Origin: Pseudomonas subflava
GTDB lineage: Bacteria > Pseudomonadota > Gammaproteobacteria > Pseudomonadales > Pseudomonadaceae
Reading direction: 5' to 3'
DNA: 64,000 bases
Assembly: GCF_023823685.1 (NCBI RefSeq)
Contig: NZ_JAMXBF010000013.1
Span: 1-64,000, forward strand
Shown: positions 1 to 9,011 of the stretch, piece after piece
Numbering within the stretch: the stretch's first letter is position 1
How the letters are laid out: each line of letters begins with the position of its first letter
The notes under the pieces: generated by a model
Told to the model about the DNA's origin: nothing
Seen by the model: the letters and a program-made list of their open reading frames with translations, nothing else
Database searches by the model: none
Made by a program: the position numbers and the translations under genes

Positions 1-17
1 ATTCGCCATCCGGTCAA
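1..17 (-). promoter_or_regulatory. possible second -35 box of a tandem promoter running off the left edge
   Basis: On the minus strand a TTGACC hexamer lies at 17 to 12, about 70 bp downstream of the strong promoter at 87-114. Its -10 would fall outside the window, so only half of the site is visible. Two closely spaced promoters are usual for rRNA operons. The stretch 1-86 otherwise holds no gene; on the minus strand it is an A-rich untranslated leader. Confidence 0.35.
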
Positions 18-86
18 CCTCTTTTTTCGTCTAACTCTTTGTTTTCCAAGGAGTTTTCCGAGAGGACTGCGCCGGAAGTGGTGCGC

Positions 87-114
87 ATTATAAGGACCTA
101 ATTCCGGCCGTCAA
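87..114 (-). promoter_or_regulatory. strong sigma70 promoter, rrn type, transcribing leftward out of the window
   Basis: On the minus strand TTGACG (114-109) and a perfect TATAAT (92-87) are 16 bp apart. A GC-rich discriminator (GCGCACC) follows, and an A/T-rich stretch at about 115-145 could be an UP element. This combination is typical of stringently controlled rRNA promoters. From memory, PAO1 has an rRNA operon next to the msrPQ-pssA-ilvC block, which supports a 16S gene just beyond the edge. The promoter straddles the msrQ stop codon. Confidence 0.75.
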
Positions 115-733
115 CTCCTTTCTGAAAAGATTTCGTCATAGTCGCCTGCACGCTCGTGAGAGCCCCGGCCAGCTGAGGCAAACGCAACAGAAGCAAGCCT
201 GCTCCGAGTACGGCGTAGACAACCCATTCACCGATGTCCGAACGTACTATCCAGAGCATATGTAGCAAGGCTAATCCCAGAATCGGATAGATCATCTTGT
301 GCAGCTGCCGCCACCGGCGGCCCAGGCGGCGTTGACTCCAGCGATTCGATGTCAGCGCCAGCGGCAGTAGCCCTATCAGCGCTATCGTCCCAACGATGAC
401 GTAAGGACGCTCACCCAGCTCATGTGGCAGACGATCGAAGCGCAGCCCCAAGATAAACAATAGAAAGCCACACAGATGCAGCACGGCGTAGGCAAAGCAC
501 CAGAGCCCTAGCTGGCGACGCACCGCGAGCCAGCCTCCCCAACCTGTGAGCCGCCGCAGCGGCGTCATGCCCAGCGTCAGTAAAAGCAGAATCATCGCGC
601 CCTGCCCCAGGTTATCCACCAGCACCATGCCAGGATCGGGCCCGGTGAGCTGCATCAGCCCCTGATAGAGCCAGAGCACCGGGAACGCCAGCGCTGCGAT
701 GAAAACGCTTACTCTCCACACCGGGTAGCGCAT
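98..733 (-). CDS. msrQ: MsrQ, heme-binding membrane subunit of MsrPQ
   Basis: This 211-residue inner-membrane protein is predicted to pass electrons from the quinone pool through b-type heme to periplasmic MsrP, which reduces methionine sulfoxide in oxidised envelope proteins. Several hydrophobic segments are visible, with histidines inside or beside them (for example in the YAVLHLCGF and [14 protein letters not shown] stretches), as expected for the ferric-reductase-like fold. I start it at the ATG beginning MRYPVW; a longer frame exists but would overlap msrP deeply. That ATG shares one base with the msrP stop (TGATG), so the two are probably translationally coupled. The last codons overlap the rrn-type promoter. 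Confidence 0.93.
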   Translation of the reverse strand: MRYPVWRVSVFIAALAFPVLWLYQGLMQLTGPDPGMVLVDNLGQGAMILLLLTLGMTPLRRLTGWGGWLAVRRQLGLWCFAYAVLHLCGFLLFILGLRFDRLPHELGERPYVIVGTIALIGLLPLALTSNRWSQRRLGRRWRQLHKMIYPILGLALLHMLWIVRSDIGEWVVYAVLGAGLLLLRLPQLAGALTSVQATMTKSFQKGVDGRN

Positions 734-1734
734 CAGTAGTACTTCCGCAGATCGAGATCGCTGTAGAGCGAGGCCACTTCCTCGTAGCCATTGAACAAGC
801 GCGTGTCGATGACGTTGGGGCTGAACAGGCTGTTCGGCAGCCGCCGCTCGGTGGCCTGGCTCCAGCGCGGATGGTCTACCTGCGGATTGACGTTGGCATA
901 GAAGCCATACTCGTCCGGCGCCAGCTTTTCCCAAGTCGTCTGCGGCCGCTCAGCAACCAGACTGATGCGAACGATCGACTTGATGCTCTTGAAACCATAT
1001 TTCCAGGGCACGACCAGGCGTAGCGGCGCGCCGTTCTGATTCGGCAGTACCCGTCCGTAGAGCCCAACCGCCATCAGCGTCAGAGGATGCATGGCTTCGT
1101 CCATGCGCAGACCTTCGACGTAGGGCCAGTCGATCAGCGAAAAGCCGGAACGCACACCTGCCATCTGCTCCGGCGCGAGCTGCGTCTCGAAACGGACGTA
1201 CCTGGCCTTGCCGGTCGGTTCGGCGCGCTTGAGCAACTCAGCCAATGGGAAGCCCAACCAGGGGATGACCATGGACCACGCCTCGACGCAGCGCAGGCGA
1301 TATATACGTTCCTCGAGCCTATGAGGCTGCACCAACTGCTCCAGCGACACAGGGCCTGGTCTGGCAACCTCGCCATCGATCATCACTGACCAGGGCTCGA
1401 TCACCAGCTTGTCGGCGTAACGTGCCGGATCACCCTTGCTGGTGCCGAATTCATAGAAGTTGTTGTAATGGGTGACGTCGGCATAAGGTGTCAACGCCTC
1501 CTCACCCGCGGTGACCGCCTGCCAGCGAATCTCGGGGAGCTTCTCAGTAAACCAGGCTGGAGTAGCCCCTAGCTCGACGCCGGCGTAGCGCTCAGCCTCG
1601 GCGCGTGCAGGCAACGCGCCCATGGCCAGGGCAGCGCCAGCGGCACCCATGAAGCGTCGACGGGACAGGTAATGGGCTTCGGGTGTGACGTCGCACTCGC
1701 GTGCGGCAGATGGAGATGGAGTCTTGATCAGCAT
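733..1734 (-). CDS. msrP: MsrP, molybdopterin-dependent methionine sulfoxide reductase catalytic subunit
   Basis: This 333-residue periplasmic enzyme repairs both diastereomers of protein-bound methionine sulfoxide. It begins with a twin-arginine signal (SRRRFMG, residues 24-30, followed by an Ala-rich hydrophobic stretch), consistent with folded, cofactor-loaded export. The sulfite-oxidase-like molybdopterin domain follows, with C149 in the LRCVEAWSM motif as the predicted Mo ligand. Length and order match E. coli YedY/MsrP. It lies directly upstream of msrQ with a one-base overlap and about 60 bp downstream of pssA on the same strand. I see no promoter of its own with confidence. Confidence 0.95.
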   Translation of the reverse strand: MLIKTPSPSAARECDVTPEAHYLSRRRFMGAAGAALAMGALPARAEAERYAGVELGATPAWFTEKLPEIRWQAVTAGEEALTPYADVTHYNNFYEFGTSKGDPARYADKLVIEPWSVMIDGEVARPGPVSLEQLVQPHRLEERIYRLRCVEAWSMVIPWLGFPLAELLKRAEPTGKARYVRFETQLAPEQMAGVRSGFSLIDWPYVEGLRMDEAMHPLTLMAVGLYGRVLPNQNGAPLRLVVPWKYGFKSIKSIVRISLVAERPQTTWEKLAPDEYGFYANVNPQVDHPRWSQATERRLPNSLFSPNVIDTRLFNGYEEVASLYSDLDLRKYY

Positions 1735-1797
1735 GGCGGGCTCCGCAGCCTGGACTTCGAATGCGCCAGTAGACTGCGGAGCCGCGAGGAAATTACA

Positions 1798-2613
1798 TCA
1801 CTCGGCCGCTTTGCGCCGGCGCAGTTGCAACAAATATTGCACAGGACCGGAGGCGGCGTAAGCGAGGAAAATCAACAGCAGGATACGGGGCGGGTCGCTG
1901 AAGACCACGGCGAACACCAACACCACGATCAGGATCGCCACGAAAGGCACGCGCCCCTTGAGGTCCAGGTCCTTGAAGCTGTGATACTTGATGTTGCTGA
2001 CCATCAGACAACCGGCGGCCGCCACCAGCAGGGCAACCACGAAGGCCATGTTCGAGCCCTTGATGCCGAAGTCGCTGAATGCCCAGACGGTGCCGGCCAC
2101 CACTGCGGCTGCGGCCGGACTGGCCAGCCCGATGAAGTAGCGCTTGTCGGCTTTGCCAACCATGGTGTTGAAGCGCGCCAAACGCAGCGCAGCGCCGGCC
2201 ACATAAATGAAGGCGACCATCCAGCCGACCTTGCCGAGGCTGCCCAGTGCCCACTCGAAAGCGACCAGTGCCGGGGCCACGCCGAAGGCGACCATGTCCG
2301 ACAGCGAGTCATACTCGGCACCGAAGGCGCTCTGGGTATTGGTCAGACGCGCGACGCGGCCATCGAGACCGTCGAGCACCATGGCAACGAAGATGGCGAT
2401 GGCGGCGTGATCGAACTGGCCACTCATGCCGTTGATCACGGCGTAGAAGCCGGAAAACAGCGCGGCGGTGGTGAACAGGTTGGGCAGAAGATAGATGCCA
2501 CGGTGGCGGACCTTGCGGCCCTCGGAATCCTGACCTTCCTCCACGTGTTCATCGATGGGCAGCAGGCTTTCCGGTTCGGCAGCCTGCCCGGAATCCTCGG
2601 GACGTTCGTTCAT
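1798..2613 (-). CDS. pssA: CDP-diacylglycerol-serine O-phosphatidyltransferase
   Basis: It makes phosphatidylserine from CDP-diacylglycerol and serine, the committed step to phosphatidylethanolamine, at the inner membrane. The CDP-alcohol phosphatidyltransferase signature is complete (D81, D84-G85, A88-R89, G98, D102, D106). About seven hydrophobic helices follow an acidic soluble N-terminus, so this is the membrane-integral type, not the soluble PssA of E. coli. Two ATGs are possible; I use the second (271 residues), because an AAGG Shine-Dalgarno lies 8 nt before it but only 2 nt before the first. A terminator separates it from ilvC. Confidence 0.93.
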   Translation of the reverse strand: MNERPEDSGQAAEPESLLPIDEHVEEGQDSEGRKVRHRGIYLLPNLFTTAALFSGFYAVINGMSGQFDHAAIAIFVAMVLDGLDGRVARLTNTQSAFGAEYDSLSDMVAFGVAPALVAFEWALGSLGKVGWMVAFIYVAGAALRLARFNTMVGKADKRYFIGLASPAAAAVVAGTVWAFSDFGIKGSNMAFVVALLVAAAGCLMVSNIKYHSFKDLDLKGRVPFVAILIVVLVFAVVFSDPPRILLLIFLAYAASGPVQYLLQLRRRKAAE

Positions 2614-2710
2614 GAACATTACCTTGCAGCGATGGGTTTAGAAGCTTCGACCCAGTGCGCCGCCACGGGTTCGCGGCATAACACGCTGGAGCGAGCGAGC
2701 TTTATACCAG

Positions 2711-2727
2711 ATGCCCCGCCGGGGCAT
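2711..2727. repeat. short perfect hairpin between pssA and ilvC
   Basis: A 7-bp arm (ATGCCCC) and its complement flank a 3-nt GCC loop, directly beside the 2728-2757 terminator. It has no T-tract of its own. It may protect the mRNA end or form a double hairpin with the terminator. Confidence 0.4.
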
Positions 2728-2757
2728 AAAAAAACGCGGCCTAAGCCGCGTTTTTTT
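2728..2757 (-). terminator. intrinsic terminator after ilvC
   Basis: Seven A, a 6-bp GC stem (CGCGGC/GCCGCG) around CTAA, then seven T. It is symmetric and could work both ways. It lies 16 bp past the ilvC stop, so ilvC should mostly end here and pssA should need another promoter or readthrough. Confidence 0.85.
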
Positions 2758-2772
2758 GAGCGCTGGAAGACC

Positions 2773-3846
<1,074 letters not shown>

Positions 3847-3854
3847 TTAAGCGA

Positions 3855-3914
3855 TCCTTTCCATTGCGTAAAATGATATATTTGCAATACAACGTGCCGA
3901 TATATGAAACGAAT
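3855..3914. promoter_or_regulatory. ilvC/ilvY divergent control region with candidate IlvY operator
   Basis: This AT-rich stretch between the divergent start codons contains an interrupted inverted repeat, ATTGC (3863-3867) and GCAAT (3884-3888), with T-N11-A type half-sites usual for LysR regulators. TTGCAATACAA lies inside it. In E. coli, IlvY binds the equivalent intergenic region and activates ilvC when acetolactate or acetohydroxybutyrate is present. The assignment to IlvY comes from position and symmetry only. Confidence 0.6.
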
Positions 3915-4796
3915 ATGGACAGCCACGCACTCAGGCTTTTTCTTTCTTTGGCGGACAACCTGCACTTCGGCAAAACCAGCCGCGAACAGCACGTCAGTCC
4001 TTCCGCGCTCAGCCGCAGCATCAAGCAGCTCGAAGATGAGCTGGGCGCTCCCCTGTTTCTGCGCGACAACCGCTCGGTCCGCCTGACCCGTGAGGGACAA
4101 CAGTTTCGCGAGTATGCCCAAGAGGTCATGAATGGCTGGCAGGCCATCCGCCAGACCTTCAAGCAGGATCAGCTGATTCTGCATGGCGAGCTCTCCCTGT
4201 ATTGCTCGGTCACGGCCAGCTACAGCTTCCTGTACGACATCCTCAGCAGCTTCCGCCAGAACTACCCGCGCATCGAGATGAAGCTGCATACCGGCGACCC
4301 GGCCAAGGCCGTCGAGCGGGTTCAGCAGGGGCTGGAGGACCTTGCCATCGGCGCTCGCCCGGACAACCTGCCGGCAGATGTCGCCTTCCAGCCCATCGCC
4401 CGCTCCGAGCTGCGCTTCATCGGCCCACAGTCACCCCAGCTGCTCAACGAGGAGCAATTGAAGCAGCCGGATGCGGAAAGCTGGCGGGACGTGCCGATGA
4501 TCCTCTCGGAAGAGGGACTGGCACGGACACGCACCGATCGATGGCTGAAGAGCCACGACATAAAGCCGCGTATCTACGCCCAGGTGAGCGGCAACGAGGC
4601 CATCGTCAGCATGGTGAGCCTGGGCTTCGGCATCGGTGTGGTGCCGCAGATCGTGCTGGACAACAGTCCGCTGACCGCACGCATTCGCATCTACGACATC
4701 CGGCCGCCGTTGACCGCCTACGACATCGGCCTGTTCGCCCTGCAGAAGCGCCTCAAGGACCCGCTGATCGCCGCCTTCTGGAATCGCCAGCAATAA
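3915..4796 (+). CDS. ilvY: LysR-type activator IlvY
   Basis: This 293-residue regulator is predicted to activate ilvC in response to its substrates. An N-terminal winged helix-turn-helix (about residues 1-60, with HVSPSALSRSIKQLEDELG) precedes a periplasmic-binding-protein-like inducer domain. The stretches CSVTASYSF and KLHTGDPA resemble E. coli IlvY closely, which, with divergent placement next to ilvC, makes the name fairly secure. I start it at MDSHALR; upstream in-frame ATGs lie in the operator. It converges with ilvH over a shared terminator. Its presence between ilvH and ilvC is unlike the continuous ilvI-ilvH-ilvC order I recall for P. aeruginosa. Confidence 0.88.
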   Translation: MDSHALRLFLSLADNLHFGKTSREQHVSPSALSRSIKQLEDELGAPLFLRDNRSVRLTREGQQFREYAQEVMNGWQAIRQTFKQDQLILHGELSLYCSVTASYSFLYDILSSFRQNYPRIEMKLHTGDPAKAVERVQQGLEDLAIGARPDNLPADVAFQPIARSELRFIGPQSPQLLNEEQLKQPDAESWRDVPMILSEEGLARTRTDRWLKSHDIKPRIYAQVSGNEAIVSMVSLGFGIGVVPQIVLDNSPLTARIRIYDIRPPLTAYDIGLFALQKRLKDPLIAAFWNRQQ

Positions 4797-4799
4797 AAA

Positions 4800-4818
4800 G
4801 CCCCGCACTGGGCGGGGC
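4800..4818. terminator. bidirectional terminator between ilvY and ilvH
   Basis: A GC-rich stem (GCCCCGC/GCGGGGC, loop of about 5 nt) follows the ilvY stop by 3 bp. AAAAA stands on the left, giving a T-tract for the minus-strand ilvIH transcript, and CCTTT follows on the right. Confidence 0.75.
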
Positions 4819-4838
4819 CTTTGCGACACGGCGCTGGA

Positions 4839-5330
4839 TCAGACGCTCAAGACCTTGTCGCCACGCGCAATGCCGGTAACGCCACTGCGCACGGTTTCCA
4901 GAATCGATGCGGTGCCGATGGCCTGGATGAAGCTGTCCAGCTTGTCGCTGGTACCGGCCAGCTGGATGGTGTAGACGCTGCTGGTGACGTCGACGATCTG
5001 CCCGCGGAAGATGTCGGTGGTGCGCTTGACCTCGGCGCGCTGGGCGCCGGTGGCCTTGACCTTCACCAGCATCAGCTCGCGTTCGATGTGCGCGCTTTCC
5101 GACAGGTTCACCAGTTTGACGACTTCGATCAGCTTGTTCAGGTTCTTGGTGATCTGCTCGATCACATCGTCATGACCGACGGTGGTCAGCGTCAGACGCG
5201 ACAGGGTCGGGTCCTCGGTCGGCGCCACGGTCAGGCTTTCGATGTTGTAGTTACGCTGGGAGAACAGACCGACCACGCGCGACAGGGCGCCAGGTTCGTT
5301 TTCCAGCAACAGGGAAATGATATGGCGCAT
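4839..5330 (-). CDS. ilvH: acetolactate synthase small (regulatory) subunit
   Basis: This 163-residue subunit binds valine through an N-terminal ACT domain (about residues 3-75, with the ENEPGAL and RNYNIESL motifs) and activates and feedback-regulates IlvI. A C-terminal ACT-like domain follows. I start it at MRHIISL; the frame extends ten codons further, but that would overlap ilvI. The gap to the ilvI stop is only 2 bp, so the two are co-transcribed and probably coupled. Confidence 0.96.
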   Translation of the reverse strand: MRHIISLLLENEPGALSRVVGLFSQRNYNIESLTVAPTEDPTLSRLTLTTVGHDDVIEQITKNLNKLIEVVKLVNLSESAHIERELMLVKVKATGAQRAEVKRTTDIFRGQIVDVTSSVYTIQLAGTSDKLDSFIQAIGTASILETVRSGVTGIARGDKVLSV

Positions 5331-5332
5331 GG

Positions 5333-7063
5333 TCAGGTCCGCTCCGTCTTGCTCAGCCACATGTCACGCATGGCACCTTCGCGAATCTGCATCGGGTACA
5401 CGTGCTCGCTGGTATCCACCGCGATGTCGAGGAACACCAGGCGATTCTTCAGGGCGAAGGCCTCTTCCATCTTCGGCTTGAGATCCTTCAGGTCGGTGAT
5501 GCGCATGCCCACGTGACCATAGGATTCGGCCAGCTTGACGAAGTCCGGCAGCGATTCCATGTAGGAGTGCGAGTAGCGGCTGCTGTACTGCATGTCCTGC
5601 CACTGGCGAACCATGCCCAGCGCGCCATTGTTCAGGTTGATGATCTTCACCGGAAGGTCGTACTGCAGGCAGGTCGACAGCTCCTGGATGTTCATCTGGA
5701 TGCTGCCTTCGCCGGTGACACAGGCCACATCATCGTCCGGGAAGTTCAGCTTGACGCCCATGGCCGACGGCAGACCGAAGCCCATGGTGCCCAGGCCACC
5801 GGAGTTGATCCAGCGATTGGGCTTGTTGAAGCGGTAGTACTGCGCCGCGAACATCTGGTGCTGGCCGACGTCGGAGCTGACGAAGGCATCGCCCTTGGTC
5901 ACTTCCCACAAAGTCTCGATCACGGCCTGGGGCTTGATGATGCTGCCGTCGCCCTCGTTGTAGGGGAACAGGCGGCCCTCGCCGCGCCACTCGTCGATCT
6001 GCTTCCACCACTGGCCGACGGTGTCCTTGTTCGGGGTCTCGCCCATTTCCTTGAGGATGGCGACCATTTCGGTGAGCACGCTGTCGACCGGGCCGACGAT
6101 CGGGATGTCGGCCTTGACGGTCTTGGAAATCGAGGCCGGGTCGATGTCGATGTGGATGATCTTGGCATTCGGGCAGAACTTGGCCGCCGTCTCGCCGTTG
6201 ATCACCCGGTCATCGAAGCGCGCACCAACGGCGAGGATCACGTCGGAGTGGTGCATGGCCAGGTTGGCGGTGTAGCTGCCGTGCATGCCGAGCATGCCGA
6301 CGAACTGGCGATCGCCGCCGGGGAAGGCGCCGAGCCCCATCAGAGTGTTGGTGACCGGCAGGTTGAGCAGCTTGGCCAGCTCGGTGAGCTGAGCCGAGGC
6401 GTTGCCCATGATCACGCCACCGCCGGAATAGAGGATCGGACGCTTGGCGGCGAGGATCATCTCCACGGCCTTGCGGATCTGCCCGGAGTGACCACGGGTC
6501 GCCGGGTTGTAGGAGCGCAGCTTGGCCTTCTTCGGGTAGCTGTACTCGAACTTCTCGGCCGGGTTGGTCATGTCCTTGGGAATGTCCACGACAACCGGAC
6601 CGGGACGGCCGGACTGGGCGATATAGAAAGCTTTCTTCATCACTTCGGGAATTTCCGAAGGATGCTTGATGATGAAGCTGTGCTTCACGATGGGACGGGA
6701 GATGCCGACCATGTCGGTCTCCTGGAAGGCATCGGTGCCCACCATGCGGCTCGGCACCTGGCCGGACAGCACCACCATCGGAATGGAATCCATGTAGGCG
6801 GTGGCAATGCCGGTGATGGCATTGGTCGCCCCCGGGCCGGACGTCACCAGCACCACGCCGGCCTTGCCGGTGGCGCGGGCATAGCCGTCGGCCATGTGAG
6901 TGGCAGCCTGCTCGTGGCGAACCAGGATGTGGGTCACTTCCGGCTCTTTGAACAGGGCATCGTAGATGTGCAGGAGGGCACCGCCCGGGTACCCGTAGAT
7001 GTACTTAACGCCTTCGTCACGCAACGAGCGGACGACCATTTCAGCGCCGGATAAAAGCTCCAC
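5333..7063 (-). CDS. ilvI: acetolactate synthase large (catalytic) subunit
   Basis: This ThDP-, FAD- and Mg-dependent enzyme condenses pyruvate with pyruvate or 2-oxobutyrate, the first common step of branched-chain amino acid synthesis. The N-terminal ThDP domain shows the GYPGGA and RHEQAA motifs (E51 activates the cofactor); the C-terminal ThDP domain has the GEGSIQMN...NN metal motif. I choose the GTG beginning MELLSG (576 residues), because an AGAGG site lies about 8 nt upstream. Another GTG three codons earlier (7072) is possible but overlaps that site. A leader of about 260 nt precedes it. Confidence 0.96.
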   Translation of the reverse strand: MELLSGAEMVVRSLRDEGVKYIYGYPGGALLHIYDALFKEPEVTHILVRHEQAATHMADGYARATGKAGVVLVTSGPGATNAITGIATAYMDSIPMVVLSGQVPSRMVGTDAFQETDMVGISRPIVKHSFIIKHPSEIPEVMKKAFYIAQSGRPGPVVVDIPKDMTNPAEKFEYSYPKKAKLRSYNPATRGHSGQIRKAVEMILAAKRPILYSGGGVIMGNASAQLTELAKLLNLPVTNTLMGLGAFPGGDRQFVGMLGMHGSYTANLAMHHSDVILAVGARFDDRVINGETAAKFCPNAKIIHIDIDPASISKTVKADIPIVGPVDSVLTEMVAILKEMGETPNKDTVGQWWKQIDEWRGEGRLFPYNEGDGSIIKPQAVIETLWEVTKGDAFVSSDVGQHQMFAAQYYRFNKPNRWINSGGLGTMGFGLPSAMGVKLNFPDDDVACVTGEGSIQMNIQELSTCLQYDLPVKIINLNNGALGMVRQWQDMQYSSRYSHSYMESLPDFVKLAESYGHVGMRITDLKDLKPKMEEAFALKNRLVFLDIAVDTSEHVYPMQIREGAMRDMWLSKTERT

Positions 7064-7324
7064 GTTGTTCACCTCTAGAACGCCAGATCACCACCCGACA
7101 ACGAGTGGTCCTTTGAGTAGGTCTTACTGGTCAGCGGACAGGCGCGACTGTGGTCGCGAATGATGCAGGGGTCGGCTTGACGAGTAACGGAACGGCCCAA
7201 TCTTGCGGAGCCTTTCCTTCCCAGCGCGAGGTAACGCGTTGCGGGTGTAACGGGGGTCGGCACGGATAGCGCCTTTTTCCACTGAGCTGAGGGACGCTTG
7301 CGGCGGACCTCACTGCAGCAGGAA
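7064..7324 (-). other. long 5' leader of ilvIH
   Basis: No convincing gene lies in this stretch. It should be the untranslated leader of the minus-strand ilvIH transcript starting near 7324. I looked for a leader peptide rich in Leu, Ile or Val codons and a classical attenuator and found neither. Two hairpins are visible: the one at 7090-7109 near the ribosome site, and CGCGAC/GTCGCG at 7143-7158. Confidence 0.5.
7090..7109 (-). promoter_or_regulatory. stem-loop just upstream of the ilvI ribosome-binding site
   Basis: In the minus-strand RNA, ACCACUCG and CGGGUGGU form an 8-bp stem (one G-U pair) around a UUGU tetraloop. It ends about 16 nt before the AGAGG Shine-Dalgarno. No U-tract follows, so it is not an intrinsic terminator. 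Confidence 0.45.
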
Positions 7325-7330
7325 GGGCCG

Positions 7331-7359
7331 ATTGTTCGGATTACTGAACGCCAAGTCAA
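7331..7359 (-). promoter_or_regulatory. candidate ilvIH promoter
   Basis: Minus-strand TTGACT (7359-7354) and AACAAT (7336-7331) are 17 bp apart: five of six and four of six consensus matches. It is the best sigma70 match in the gap upstream of ilvI. Confidence 0.5.
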
Positions 7360-7425
7360 GCCATCCGCCACAGTTTCTTCGGGCCTGGCTTGTGACATGA
7401 CGCAGGATGAAGATGCGCGGCTTTT

Positions 7426-7438
7426 GGTTATAGTAACC
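7426..7438 (+). promoter_or_regulatory. palindrome covering a candidate -10 box of the DUF4124 gene
   Basis: GGTTA-TAG-TAACC is a perfect 13-nt palindrome containing TATAGT (7429-7434), about 40 nt before the start codon at 7473. No good -35 is visible, so the promoter may be weak or activator-dependent. Confidence 0.35.
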
Positions 7439-7472
7439 GCCAGGTTTTTGCTGCCGATAAAAAGGAAACGAC

Positions 7473-7904
7473 ATGCGTCGCATGATTCTCGCGTGCAGTG
7501 TGCTGCTCGCCTTGAGCACCGGTGCTTCGGCCGGGCAGATTTACAAATGGGTGGACGATCAGGGAAAGGTCCACTTCGGCTCGCAGCCGCCGGAGGGTCA
7601 GGCGGCTGCGACGGTGAACCCTAATATCTCGCAGCCCAAGGCGCCGCCGCAGAAACCGGTCGCCACGCCCACCGAGGGCGATAAGAAGCAGGATGCCCTG
7701 GACGAGAAGGTTCGCCAGGATGTCGCCAAGCAGGAGGCGGAACGCAAGAAGTTCTGCGAGACCACACGCACCAATCTGGCCCAGCTGCGGAACAATCCGC
7801 GGGTACGCGTCGAAGAAAATGGCGAGATGCGTCGACTGACGGAAGAAGAGCGTCAGGCCCGCATCACGGAAAGCGAAAAAGCCATTGTGGAAAACTGCAA
7901 CTAG
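7473..7904 (+). CDS. DUF4124-domain periplasmic protein
   Basis: Function unknown. The 143 residues start with a clear Sec signal peptide (hydrophobic 4-16, cleavage after GASA at 20), then a DUF4124 module (QIYKWVDDQGKVHFGSQPP) as found at the N-terminus of many pseudomonad envelope proteins. A Pro-rich linker follows, then a highly charged, mostly helical tail with two cysteines (near residues 107 and 142) that could pair in the periplasm. AAGGAAA precedes the ATG. It converges with yqcC across a perfect palindrome. Confidence 0.85.
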   Translation: MRRMILACSVLLALSTGASAGQIYKWVDDQGKVHFGSQPPEGQAAATVNPNISQPKAPPQKPVATPTEGDKKQDALDEKVRQDVAKQEAERKKFCETTRTNLAQLRNNPRVRVEENGEMRRLTEEERQARITESEKAIVENCN

Positions 7905-7913
7905 CAGGAGTAA

Positions 7914-7938
7914 CGGGAGCGCTCAGCGAGCGCTCCCG
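7914..7938. terminator. 10-bp perfect stem-loop between convergent genes
   Basis: CGGGAGCGCT and AGCGCTCCCG flank a 5-nt loop, 10 bp after the DUF4124 stop. There is no T-tract on either strand. The left arm ends at the first base of the yqcC stop triplet, so this gene's last codons are part of the hairpin. It may act as a weak or factor-assisted bidirectional terminator, or stabilise mRNA ends. Confidence 0.5.
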
Positions 7939-8252
7939 ATCAGGCTGTCGAACGCCCCCAGCGCTGTGAGCAGCGCTCCCACCTCCGCCTCACGCCCCTT
8001 GTAGCGTTCCTCGGCCATCGGCCGGATGCCCGACGCCGTCGGCATCGGCCCGGCCATCTCCAGCAAGTGCTTCATCCGCGGCAGGAAGACCCATTGCAGC
8101 CACGCCTCGAAGTCGAGGGTATCGACGCAGAACGGCTGCTGGCTGGCCAGCGCCTCCGCCGACGGCGGCTCGACCGACCACATGCCGAGCTGGCGCAGCT
8201 CGCGCTCGATCAGCAGCAGCTGATCGGCGACCGCGGGCAGACGGGAGTCCAT
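7923..8252 (-). CDS. YqcC family protein (DUF446)
   Basis: A small 109-residue soluble, all-helical protein of the YqcC family; molecular function unknown. Family-like features are the N-terminal helix with LLLIERELRQLGMW, a PFCVDTLDFEAWLQWVFLPRM core and a C-terminal helix. I start it at MDSRLP, whose ATG shares one base with the upstream stop (TGATG). It is the last gene of an mrcB-lpoP-yqcC operon, but that position alone does not show a cell-wall role. Confidence 0.85.
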   Translation of the reverse strand: MDSRLPAVADQLLLIERELRQLGMWSVEPPSAEALASQQPFCVDTLDFEAWLQWVFLPRMKHLLEMAGPMPTASGIRPMAEERYKGREAEVGALLTALGAFDSLIGSAR

Positions 8253-8989
8253 CAGAGATGGACCCGCGCGCGTTCGCGAGCCTGAGCGGCGCCGGCCGGA
8301 TCGCCTTGGCGCTCGCGCGACTGGGCGATCAGATCCCACAGACTGGCCTGCAGGGCCGGGCGGCCGTTGGCGTAGGTCAGGCCGCGACGCGCCAGTTGCT
8401 CGGCCTGGGCGGCATCGCCCTGGGCCAGGCGCACCTCGGCCAGGCGATAAAGCACCTGCGGCTCGCGCGGGGCGATGCGCTGGGCGCGCTCCAAGCTGGA
8501 AGAGGCGCCGTCGAGATCACCACCACTCTGTTGCTGCTGGGCGCTGGTCAGCAGCGCCAGCACCGGACCGTCGAGCTGTTCATCCGCCGCCAGGCTGCCG
8601 CCGGAGGGAATGCCACTGGGCATGCTCGGTGCGCTCGGTGCCTGATAGCCGCCGACACCAGGAGCAGGACCGGTGCTCAGCGGTGCCGACGGATAGATCG
8701 AAGGCGTCGCGCTGCTGCCGTCCGGGTATGTCTCCAGCGGTGCCGAGCTGACGCCGCCGGGCACCATTACCACCACTCCGGAATCTTCCGGCAGGCTCTG
8801 GGTCTGGGTCTGGGTCTGGGTCTGGGGCTGCTGCGGCTGTGCCACACCACCGCGACCGGCGAAAGCGCCTTGCTCGTCGGCCATCAGGTTGCCGCTGGAG
8901 TCCTGCACAGGAATGGAACCCCTGGGCACGCTGGAGCAACCGGACACCAGTGCCGAGGCCACTACTACGGAAATCCACCACTTAGCCAT
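8252..8989 (-). CDS. lpoP: TPR lipoprotein, probable PBP1b activator LpoP
   Basis: A 245-residue outer-membrane lipoprotein: signal peptide with lipobox LVSG-C18, a long disordered Gln/Thr/Pro/Gly/Ser-rich linker (about 35-145, with a QTQT run), then TPR helices (about 150-245). In P. aeruginosa a TPR lipoprotein encoded beside PBP1b, LpoP, activates that synthase and is unrelated to E. coli LpoB. Domain order and the 22-bp spacing after mrcB fit this. The linker is long enough to span from the outer membrane to the synthase. The name is by family and context; no activity is shown by sequence alone. Confidence 0.75.
   Translation of the reverse strand: MAKWWISVVVASALVSGCSSVPRGSIPVQDSSGNLMADEQGAFAGRGGVAQPQQPQTQTQTQTQSLPEDSGVVVMVPGGVSSAPLETYPDGSSATPSIYPSAPLSTGPAPGVGGYQAPSAPSMPSGIPSGGSLAADEQLDGPVLALLTSAQQQQSGGDLDGASSSLERAQRIAPREPQVLYRLAEVRLAQGDAAQAEQLARRGLTYANGRPALQASLWDLIAQSRERQGDPAGAAQARERARVHL
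8797..8826. repeat. five tandem copies of a 6-bp unit inside lpoP
   Basis: TCTGGG is repeated five times without interruption, encoding alternating Gln-Thr in the LpoP linker. The unit is a multiple of three, so copy changes would alter linker length without breaking the frame. Confidence 0.85.
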
Positions 8990-9011
8990 TCACGTCCTCA
9001 CTCGAAGCAGT

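Noticed and set aside
5402..7054. 550-codon open frame antisense to ilvI
   Set aside because: ilvI is unambiguous on the other strand, and the translation is a low-complexity shadow.
7075..7398. 107-codon minus-strand frame in the ilvI leader
   Set aside because: No ribosome site, no recognisable domain, and it covers the predicted ilvIH promoter and leader hairpins.
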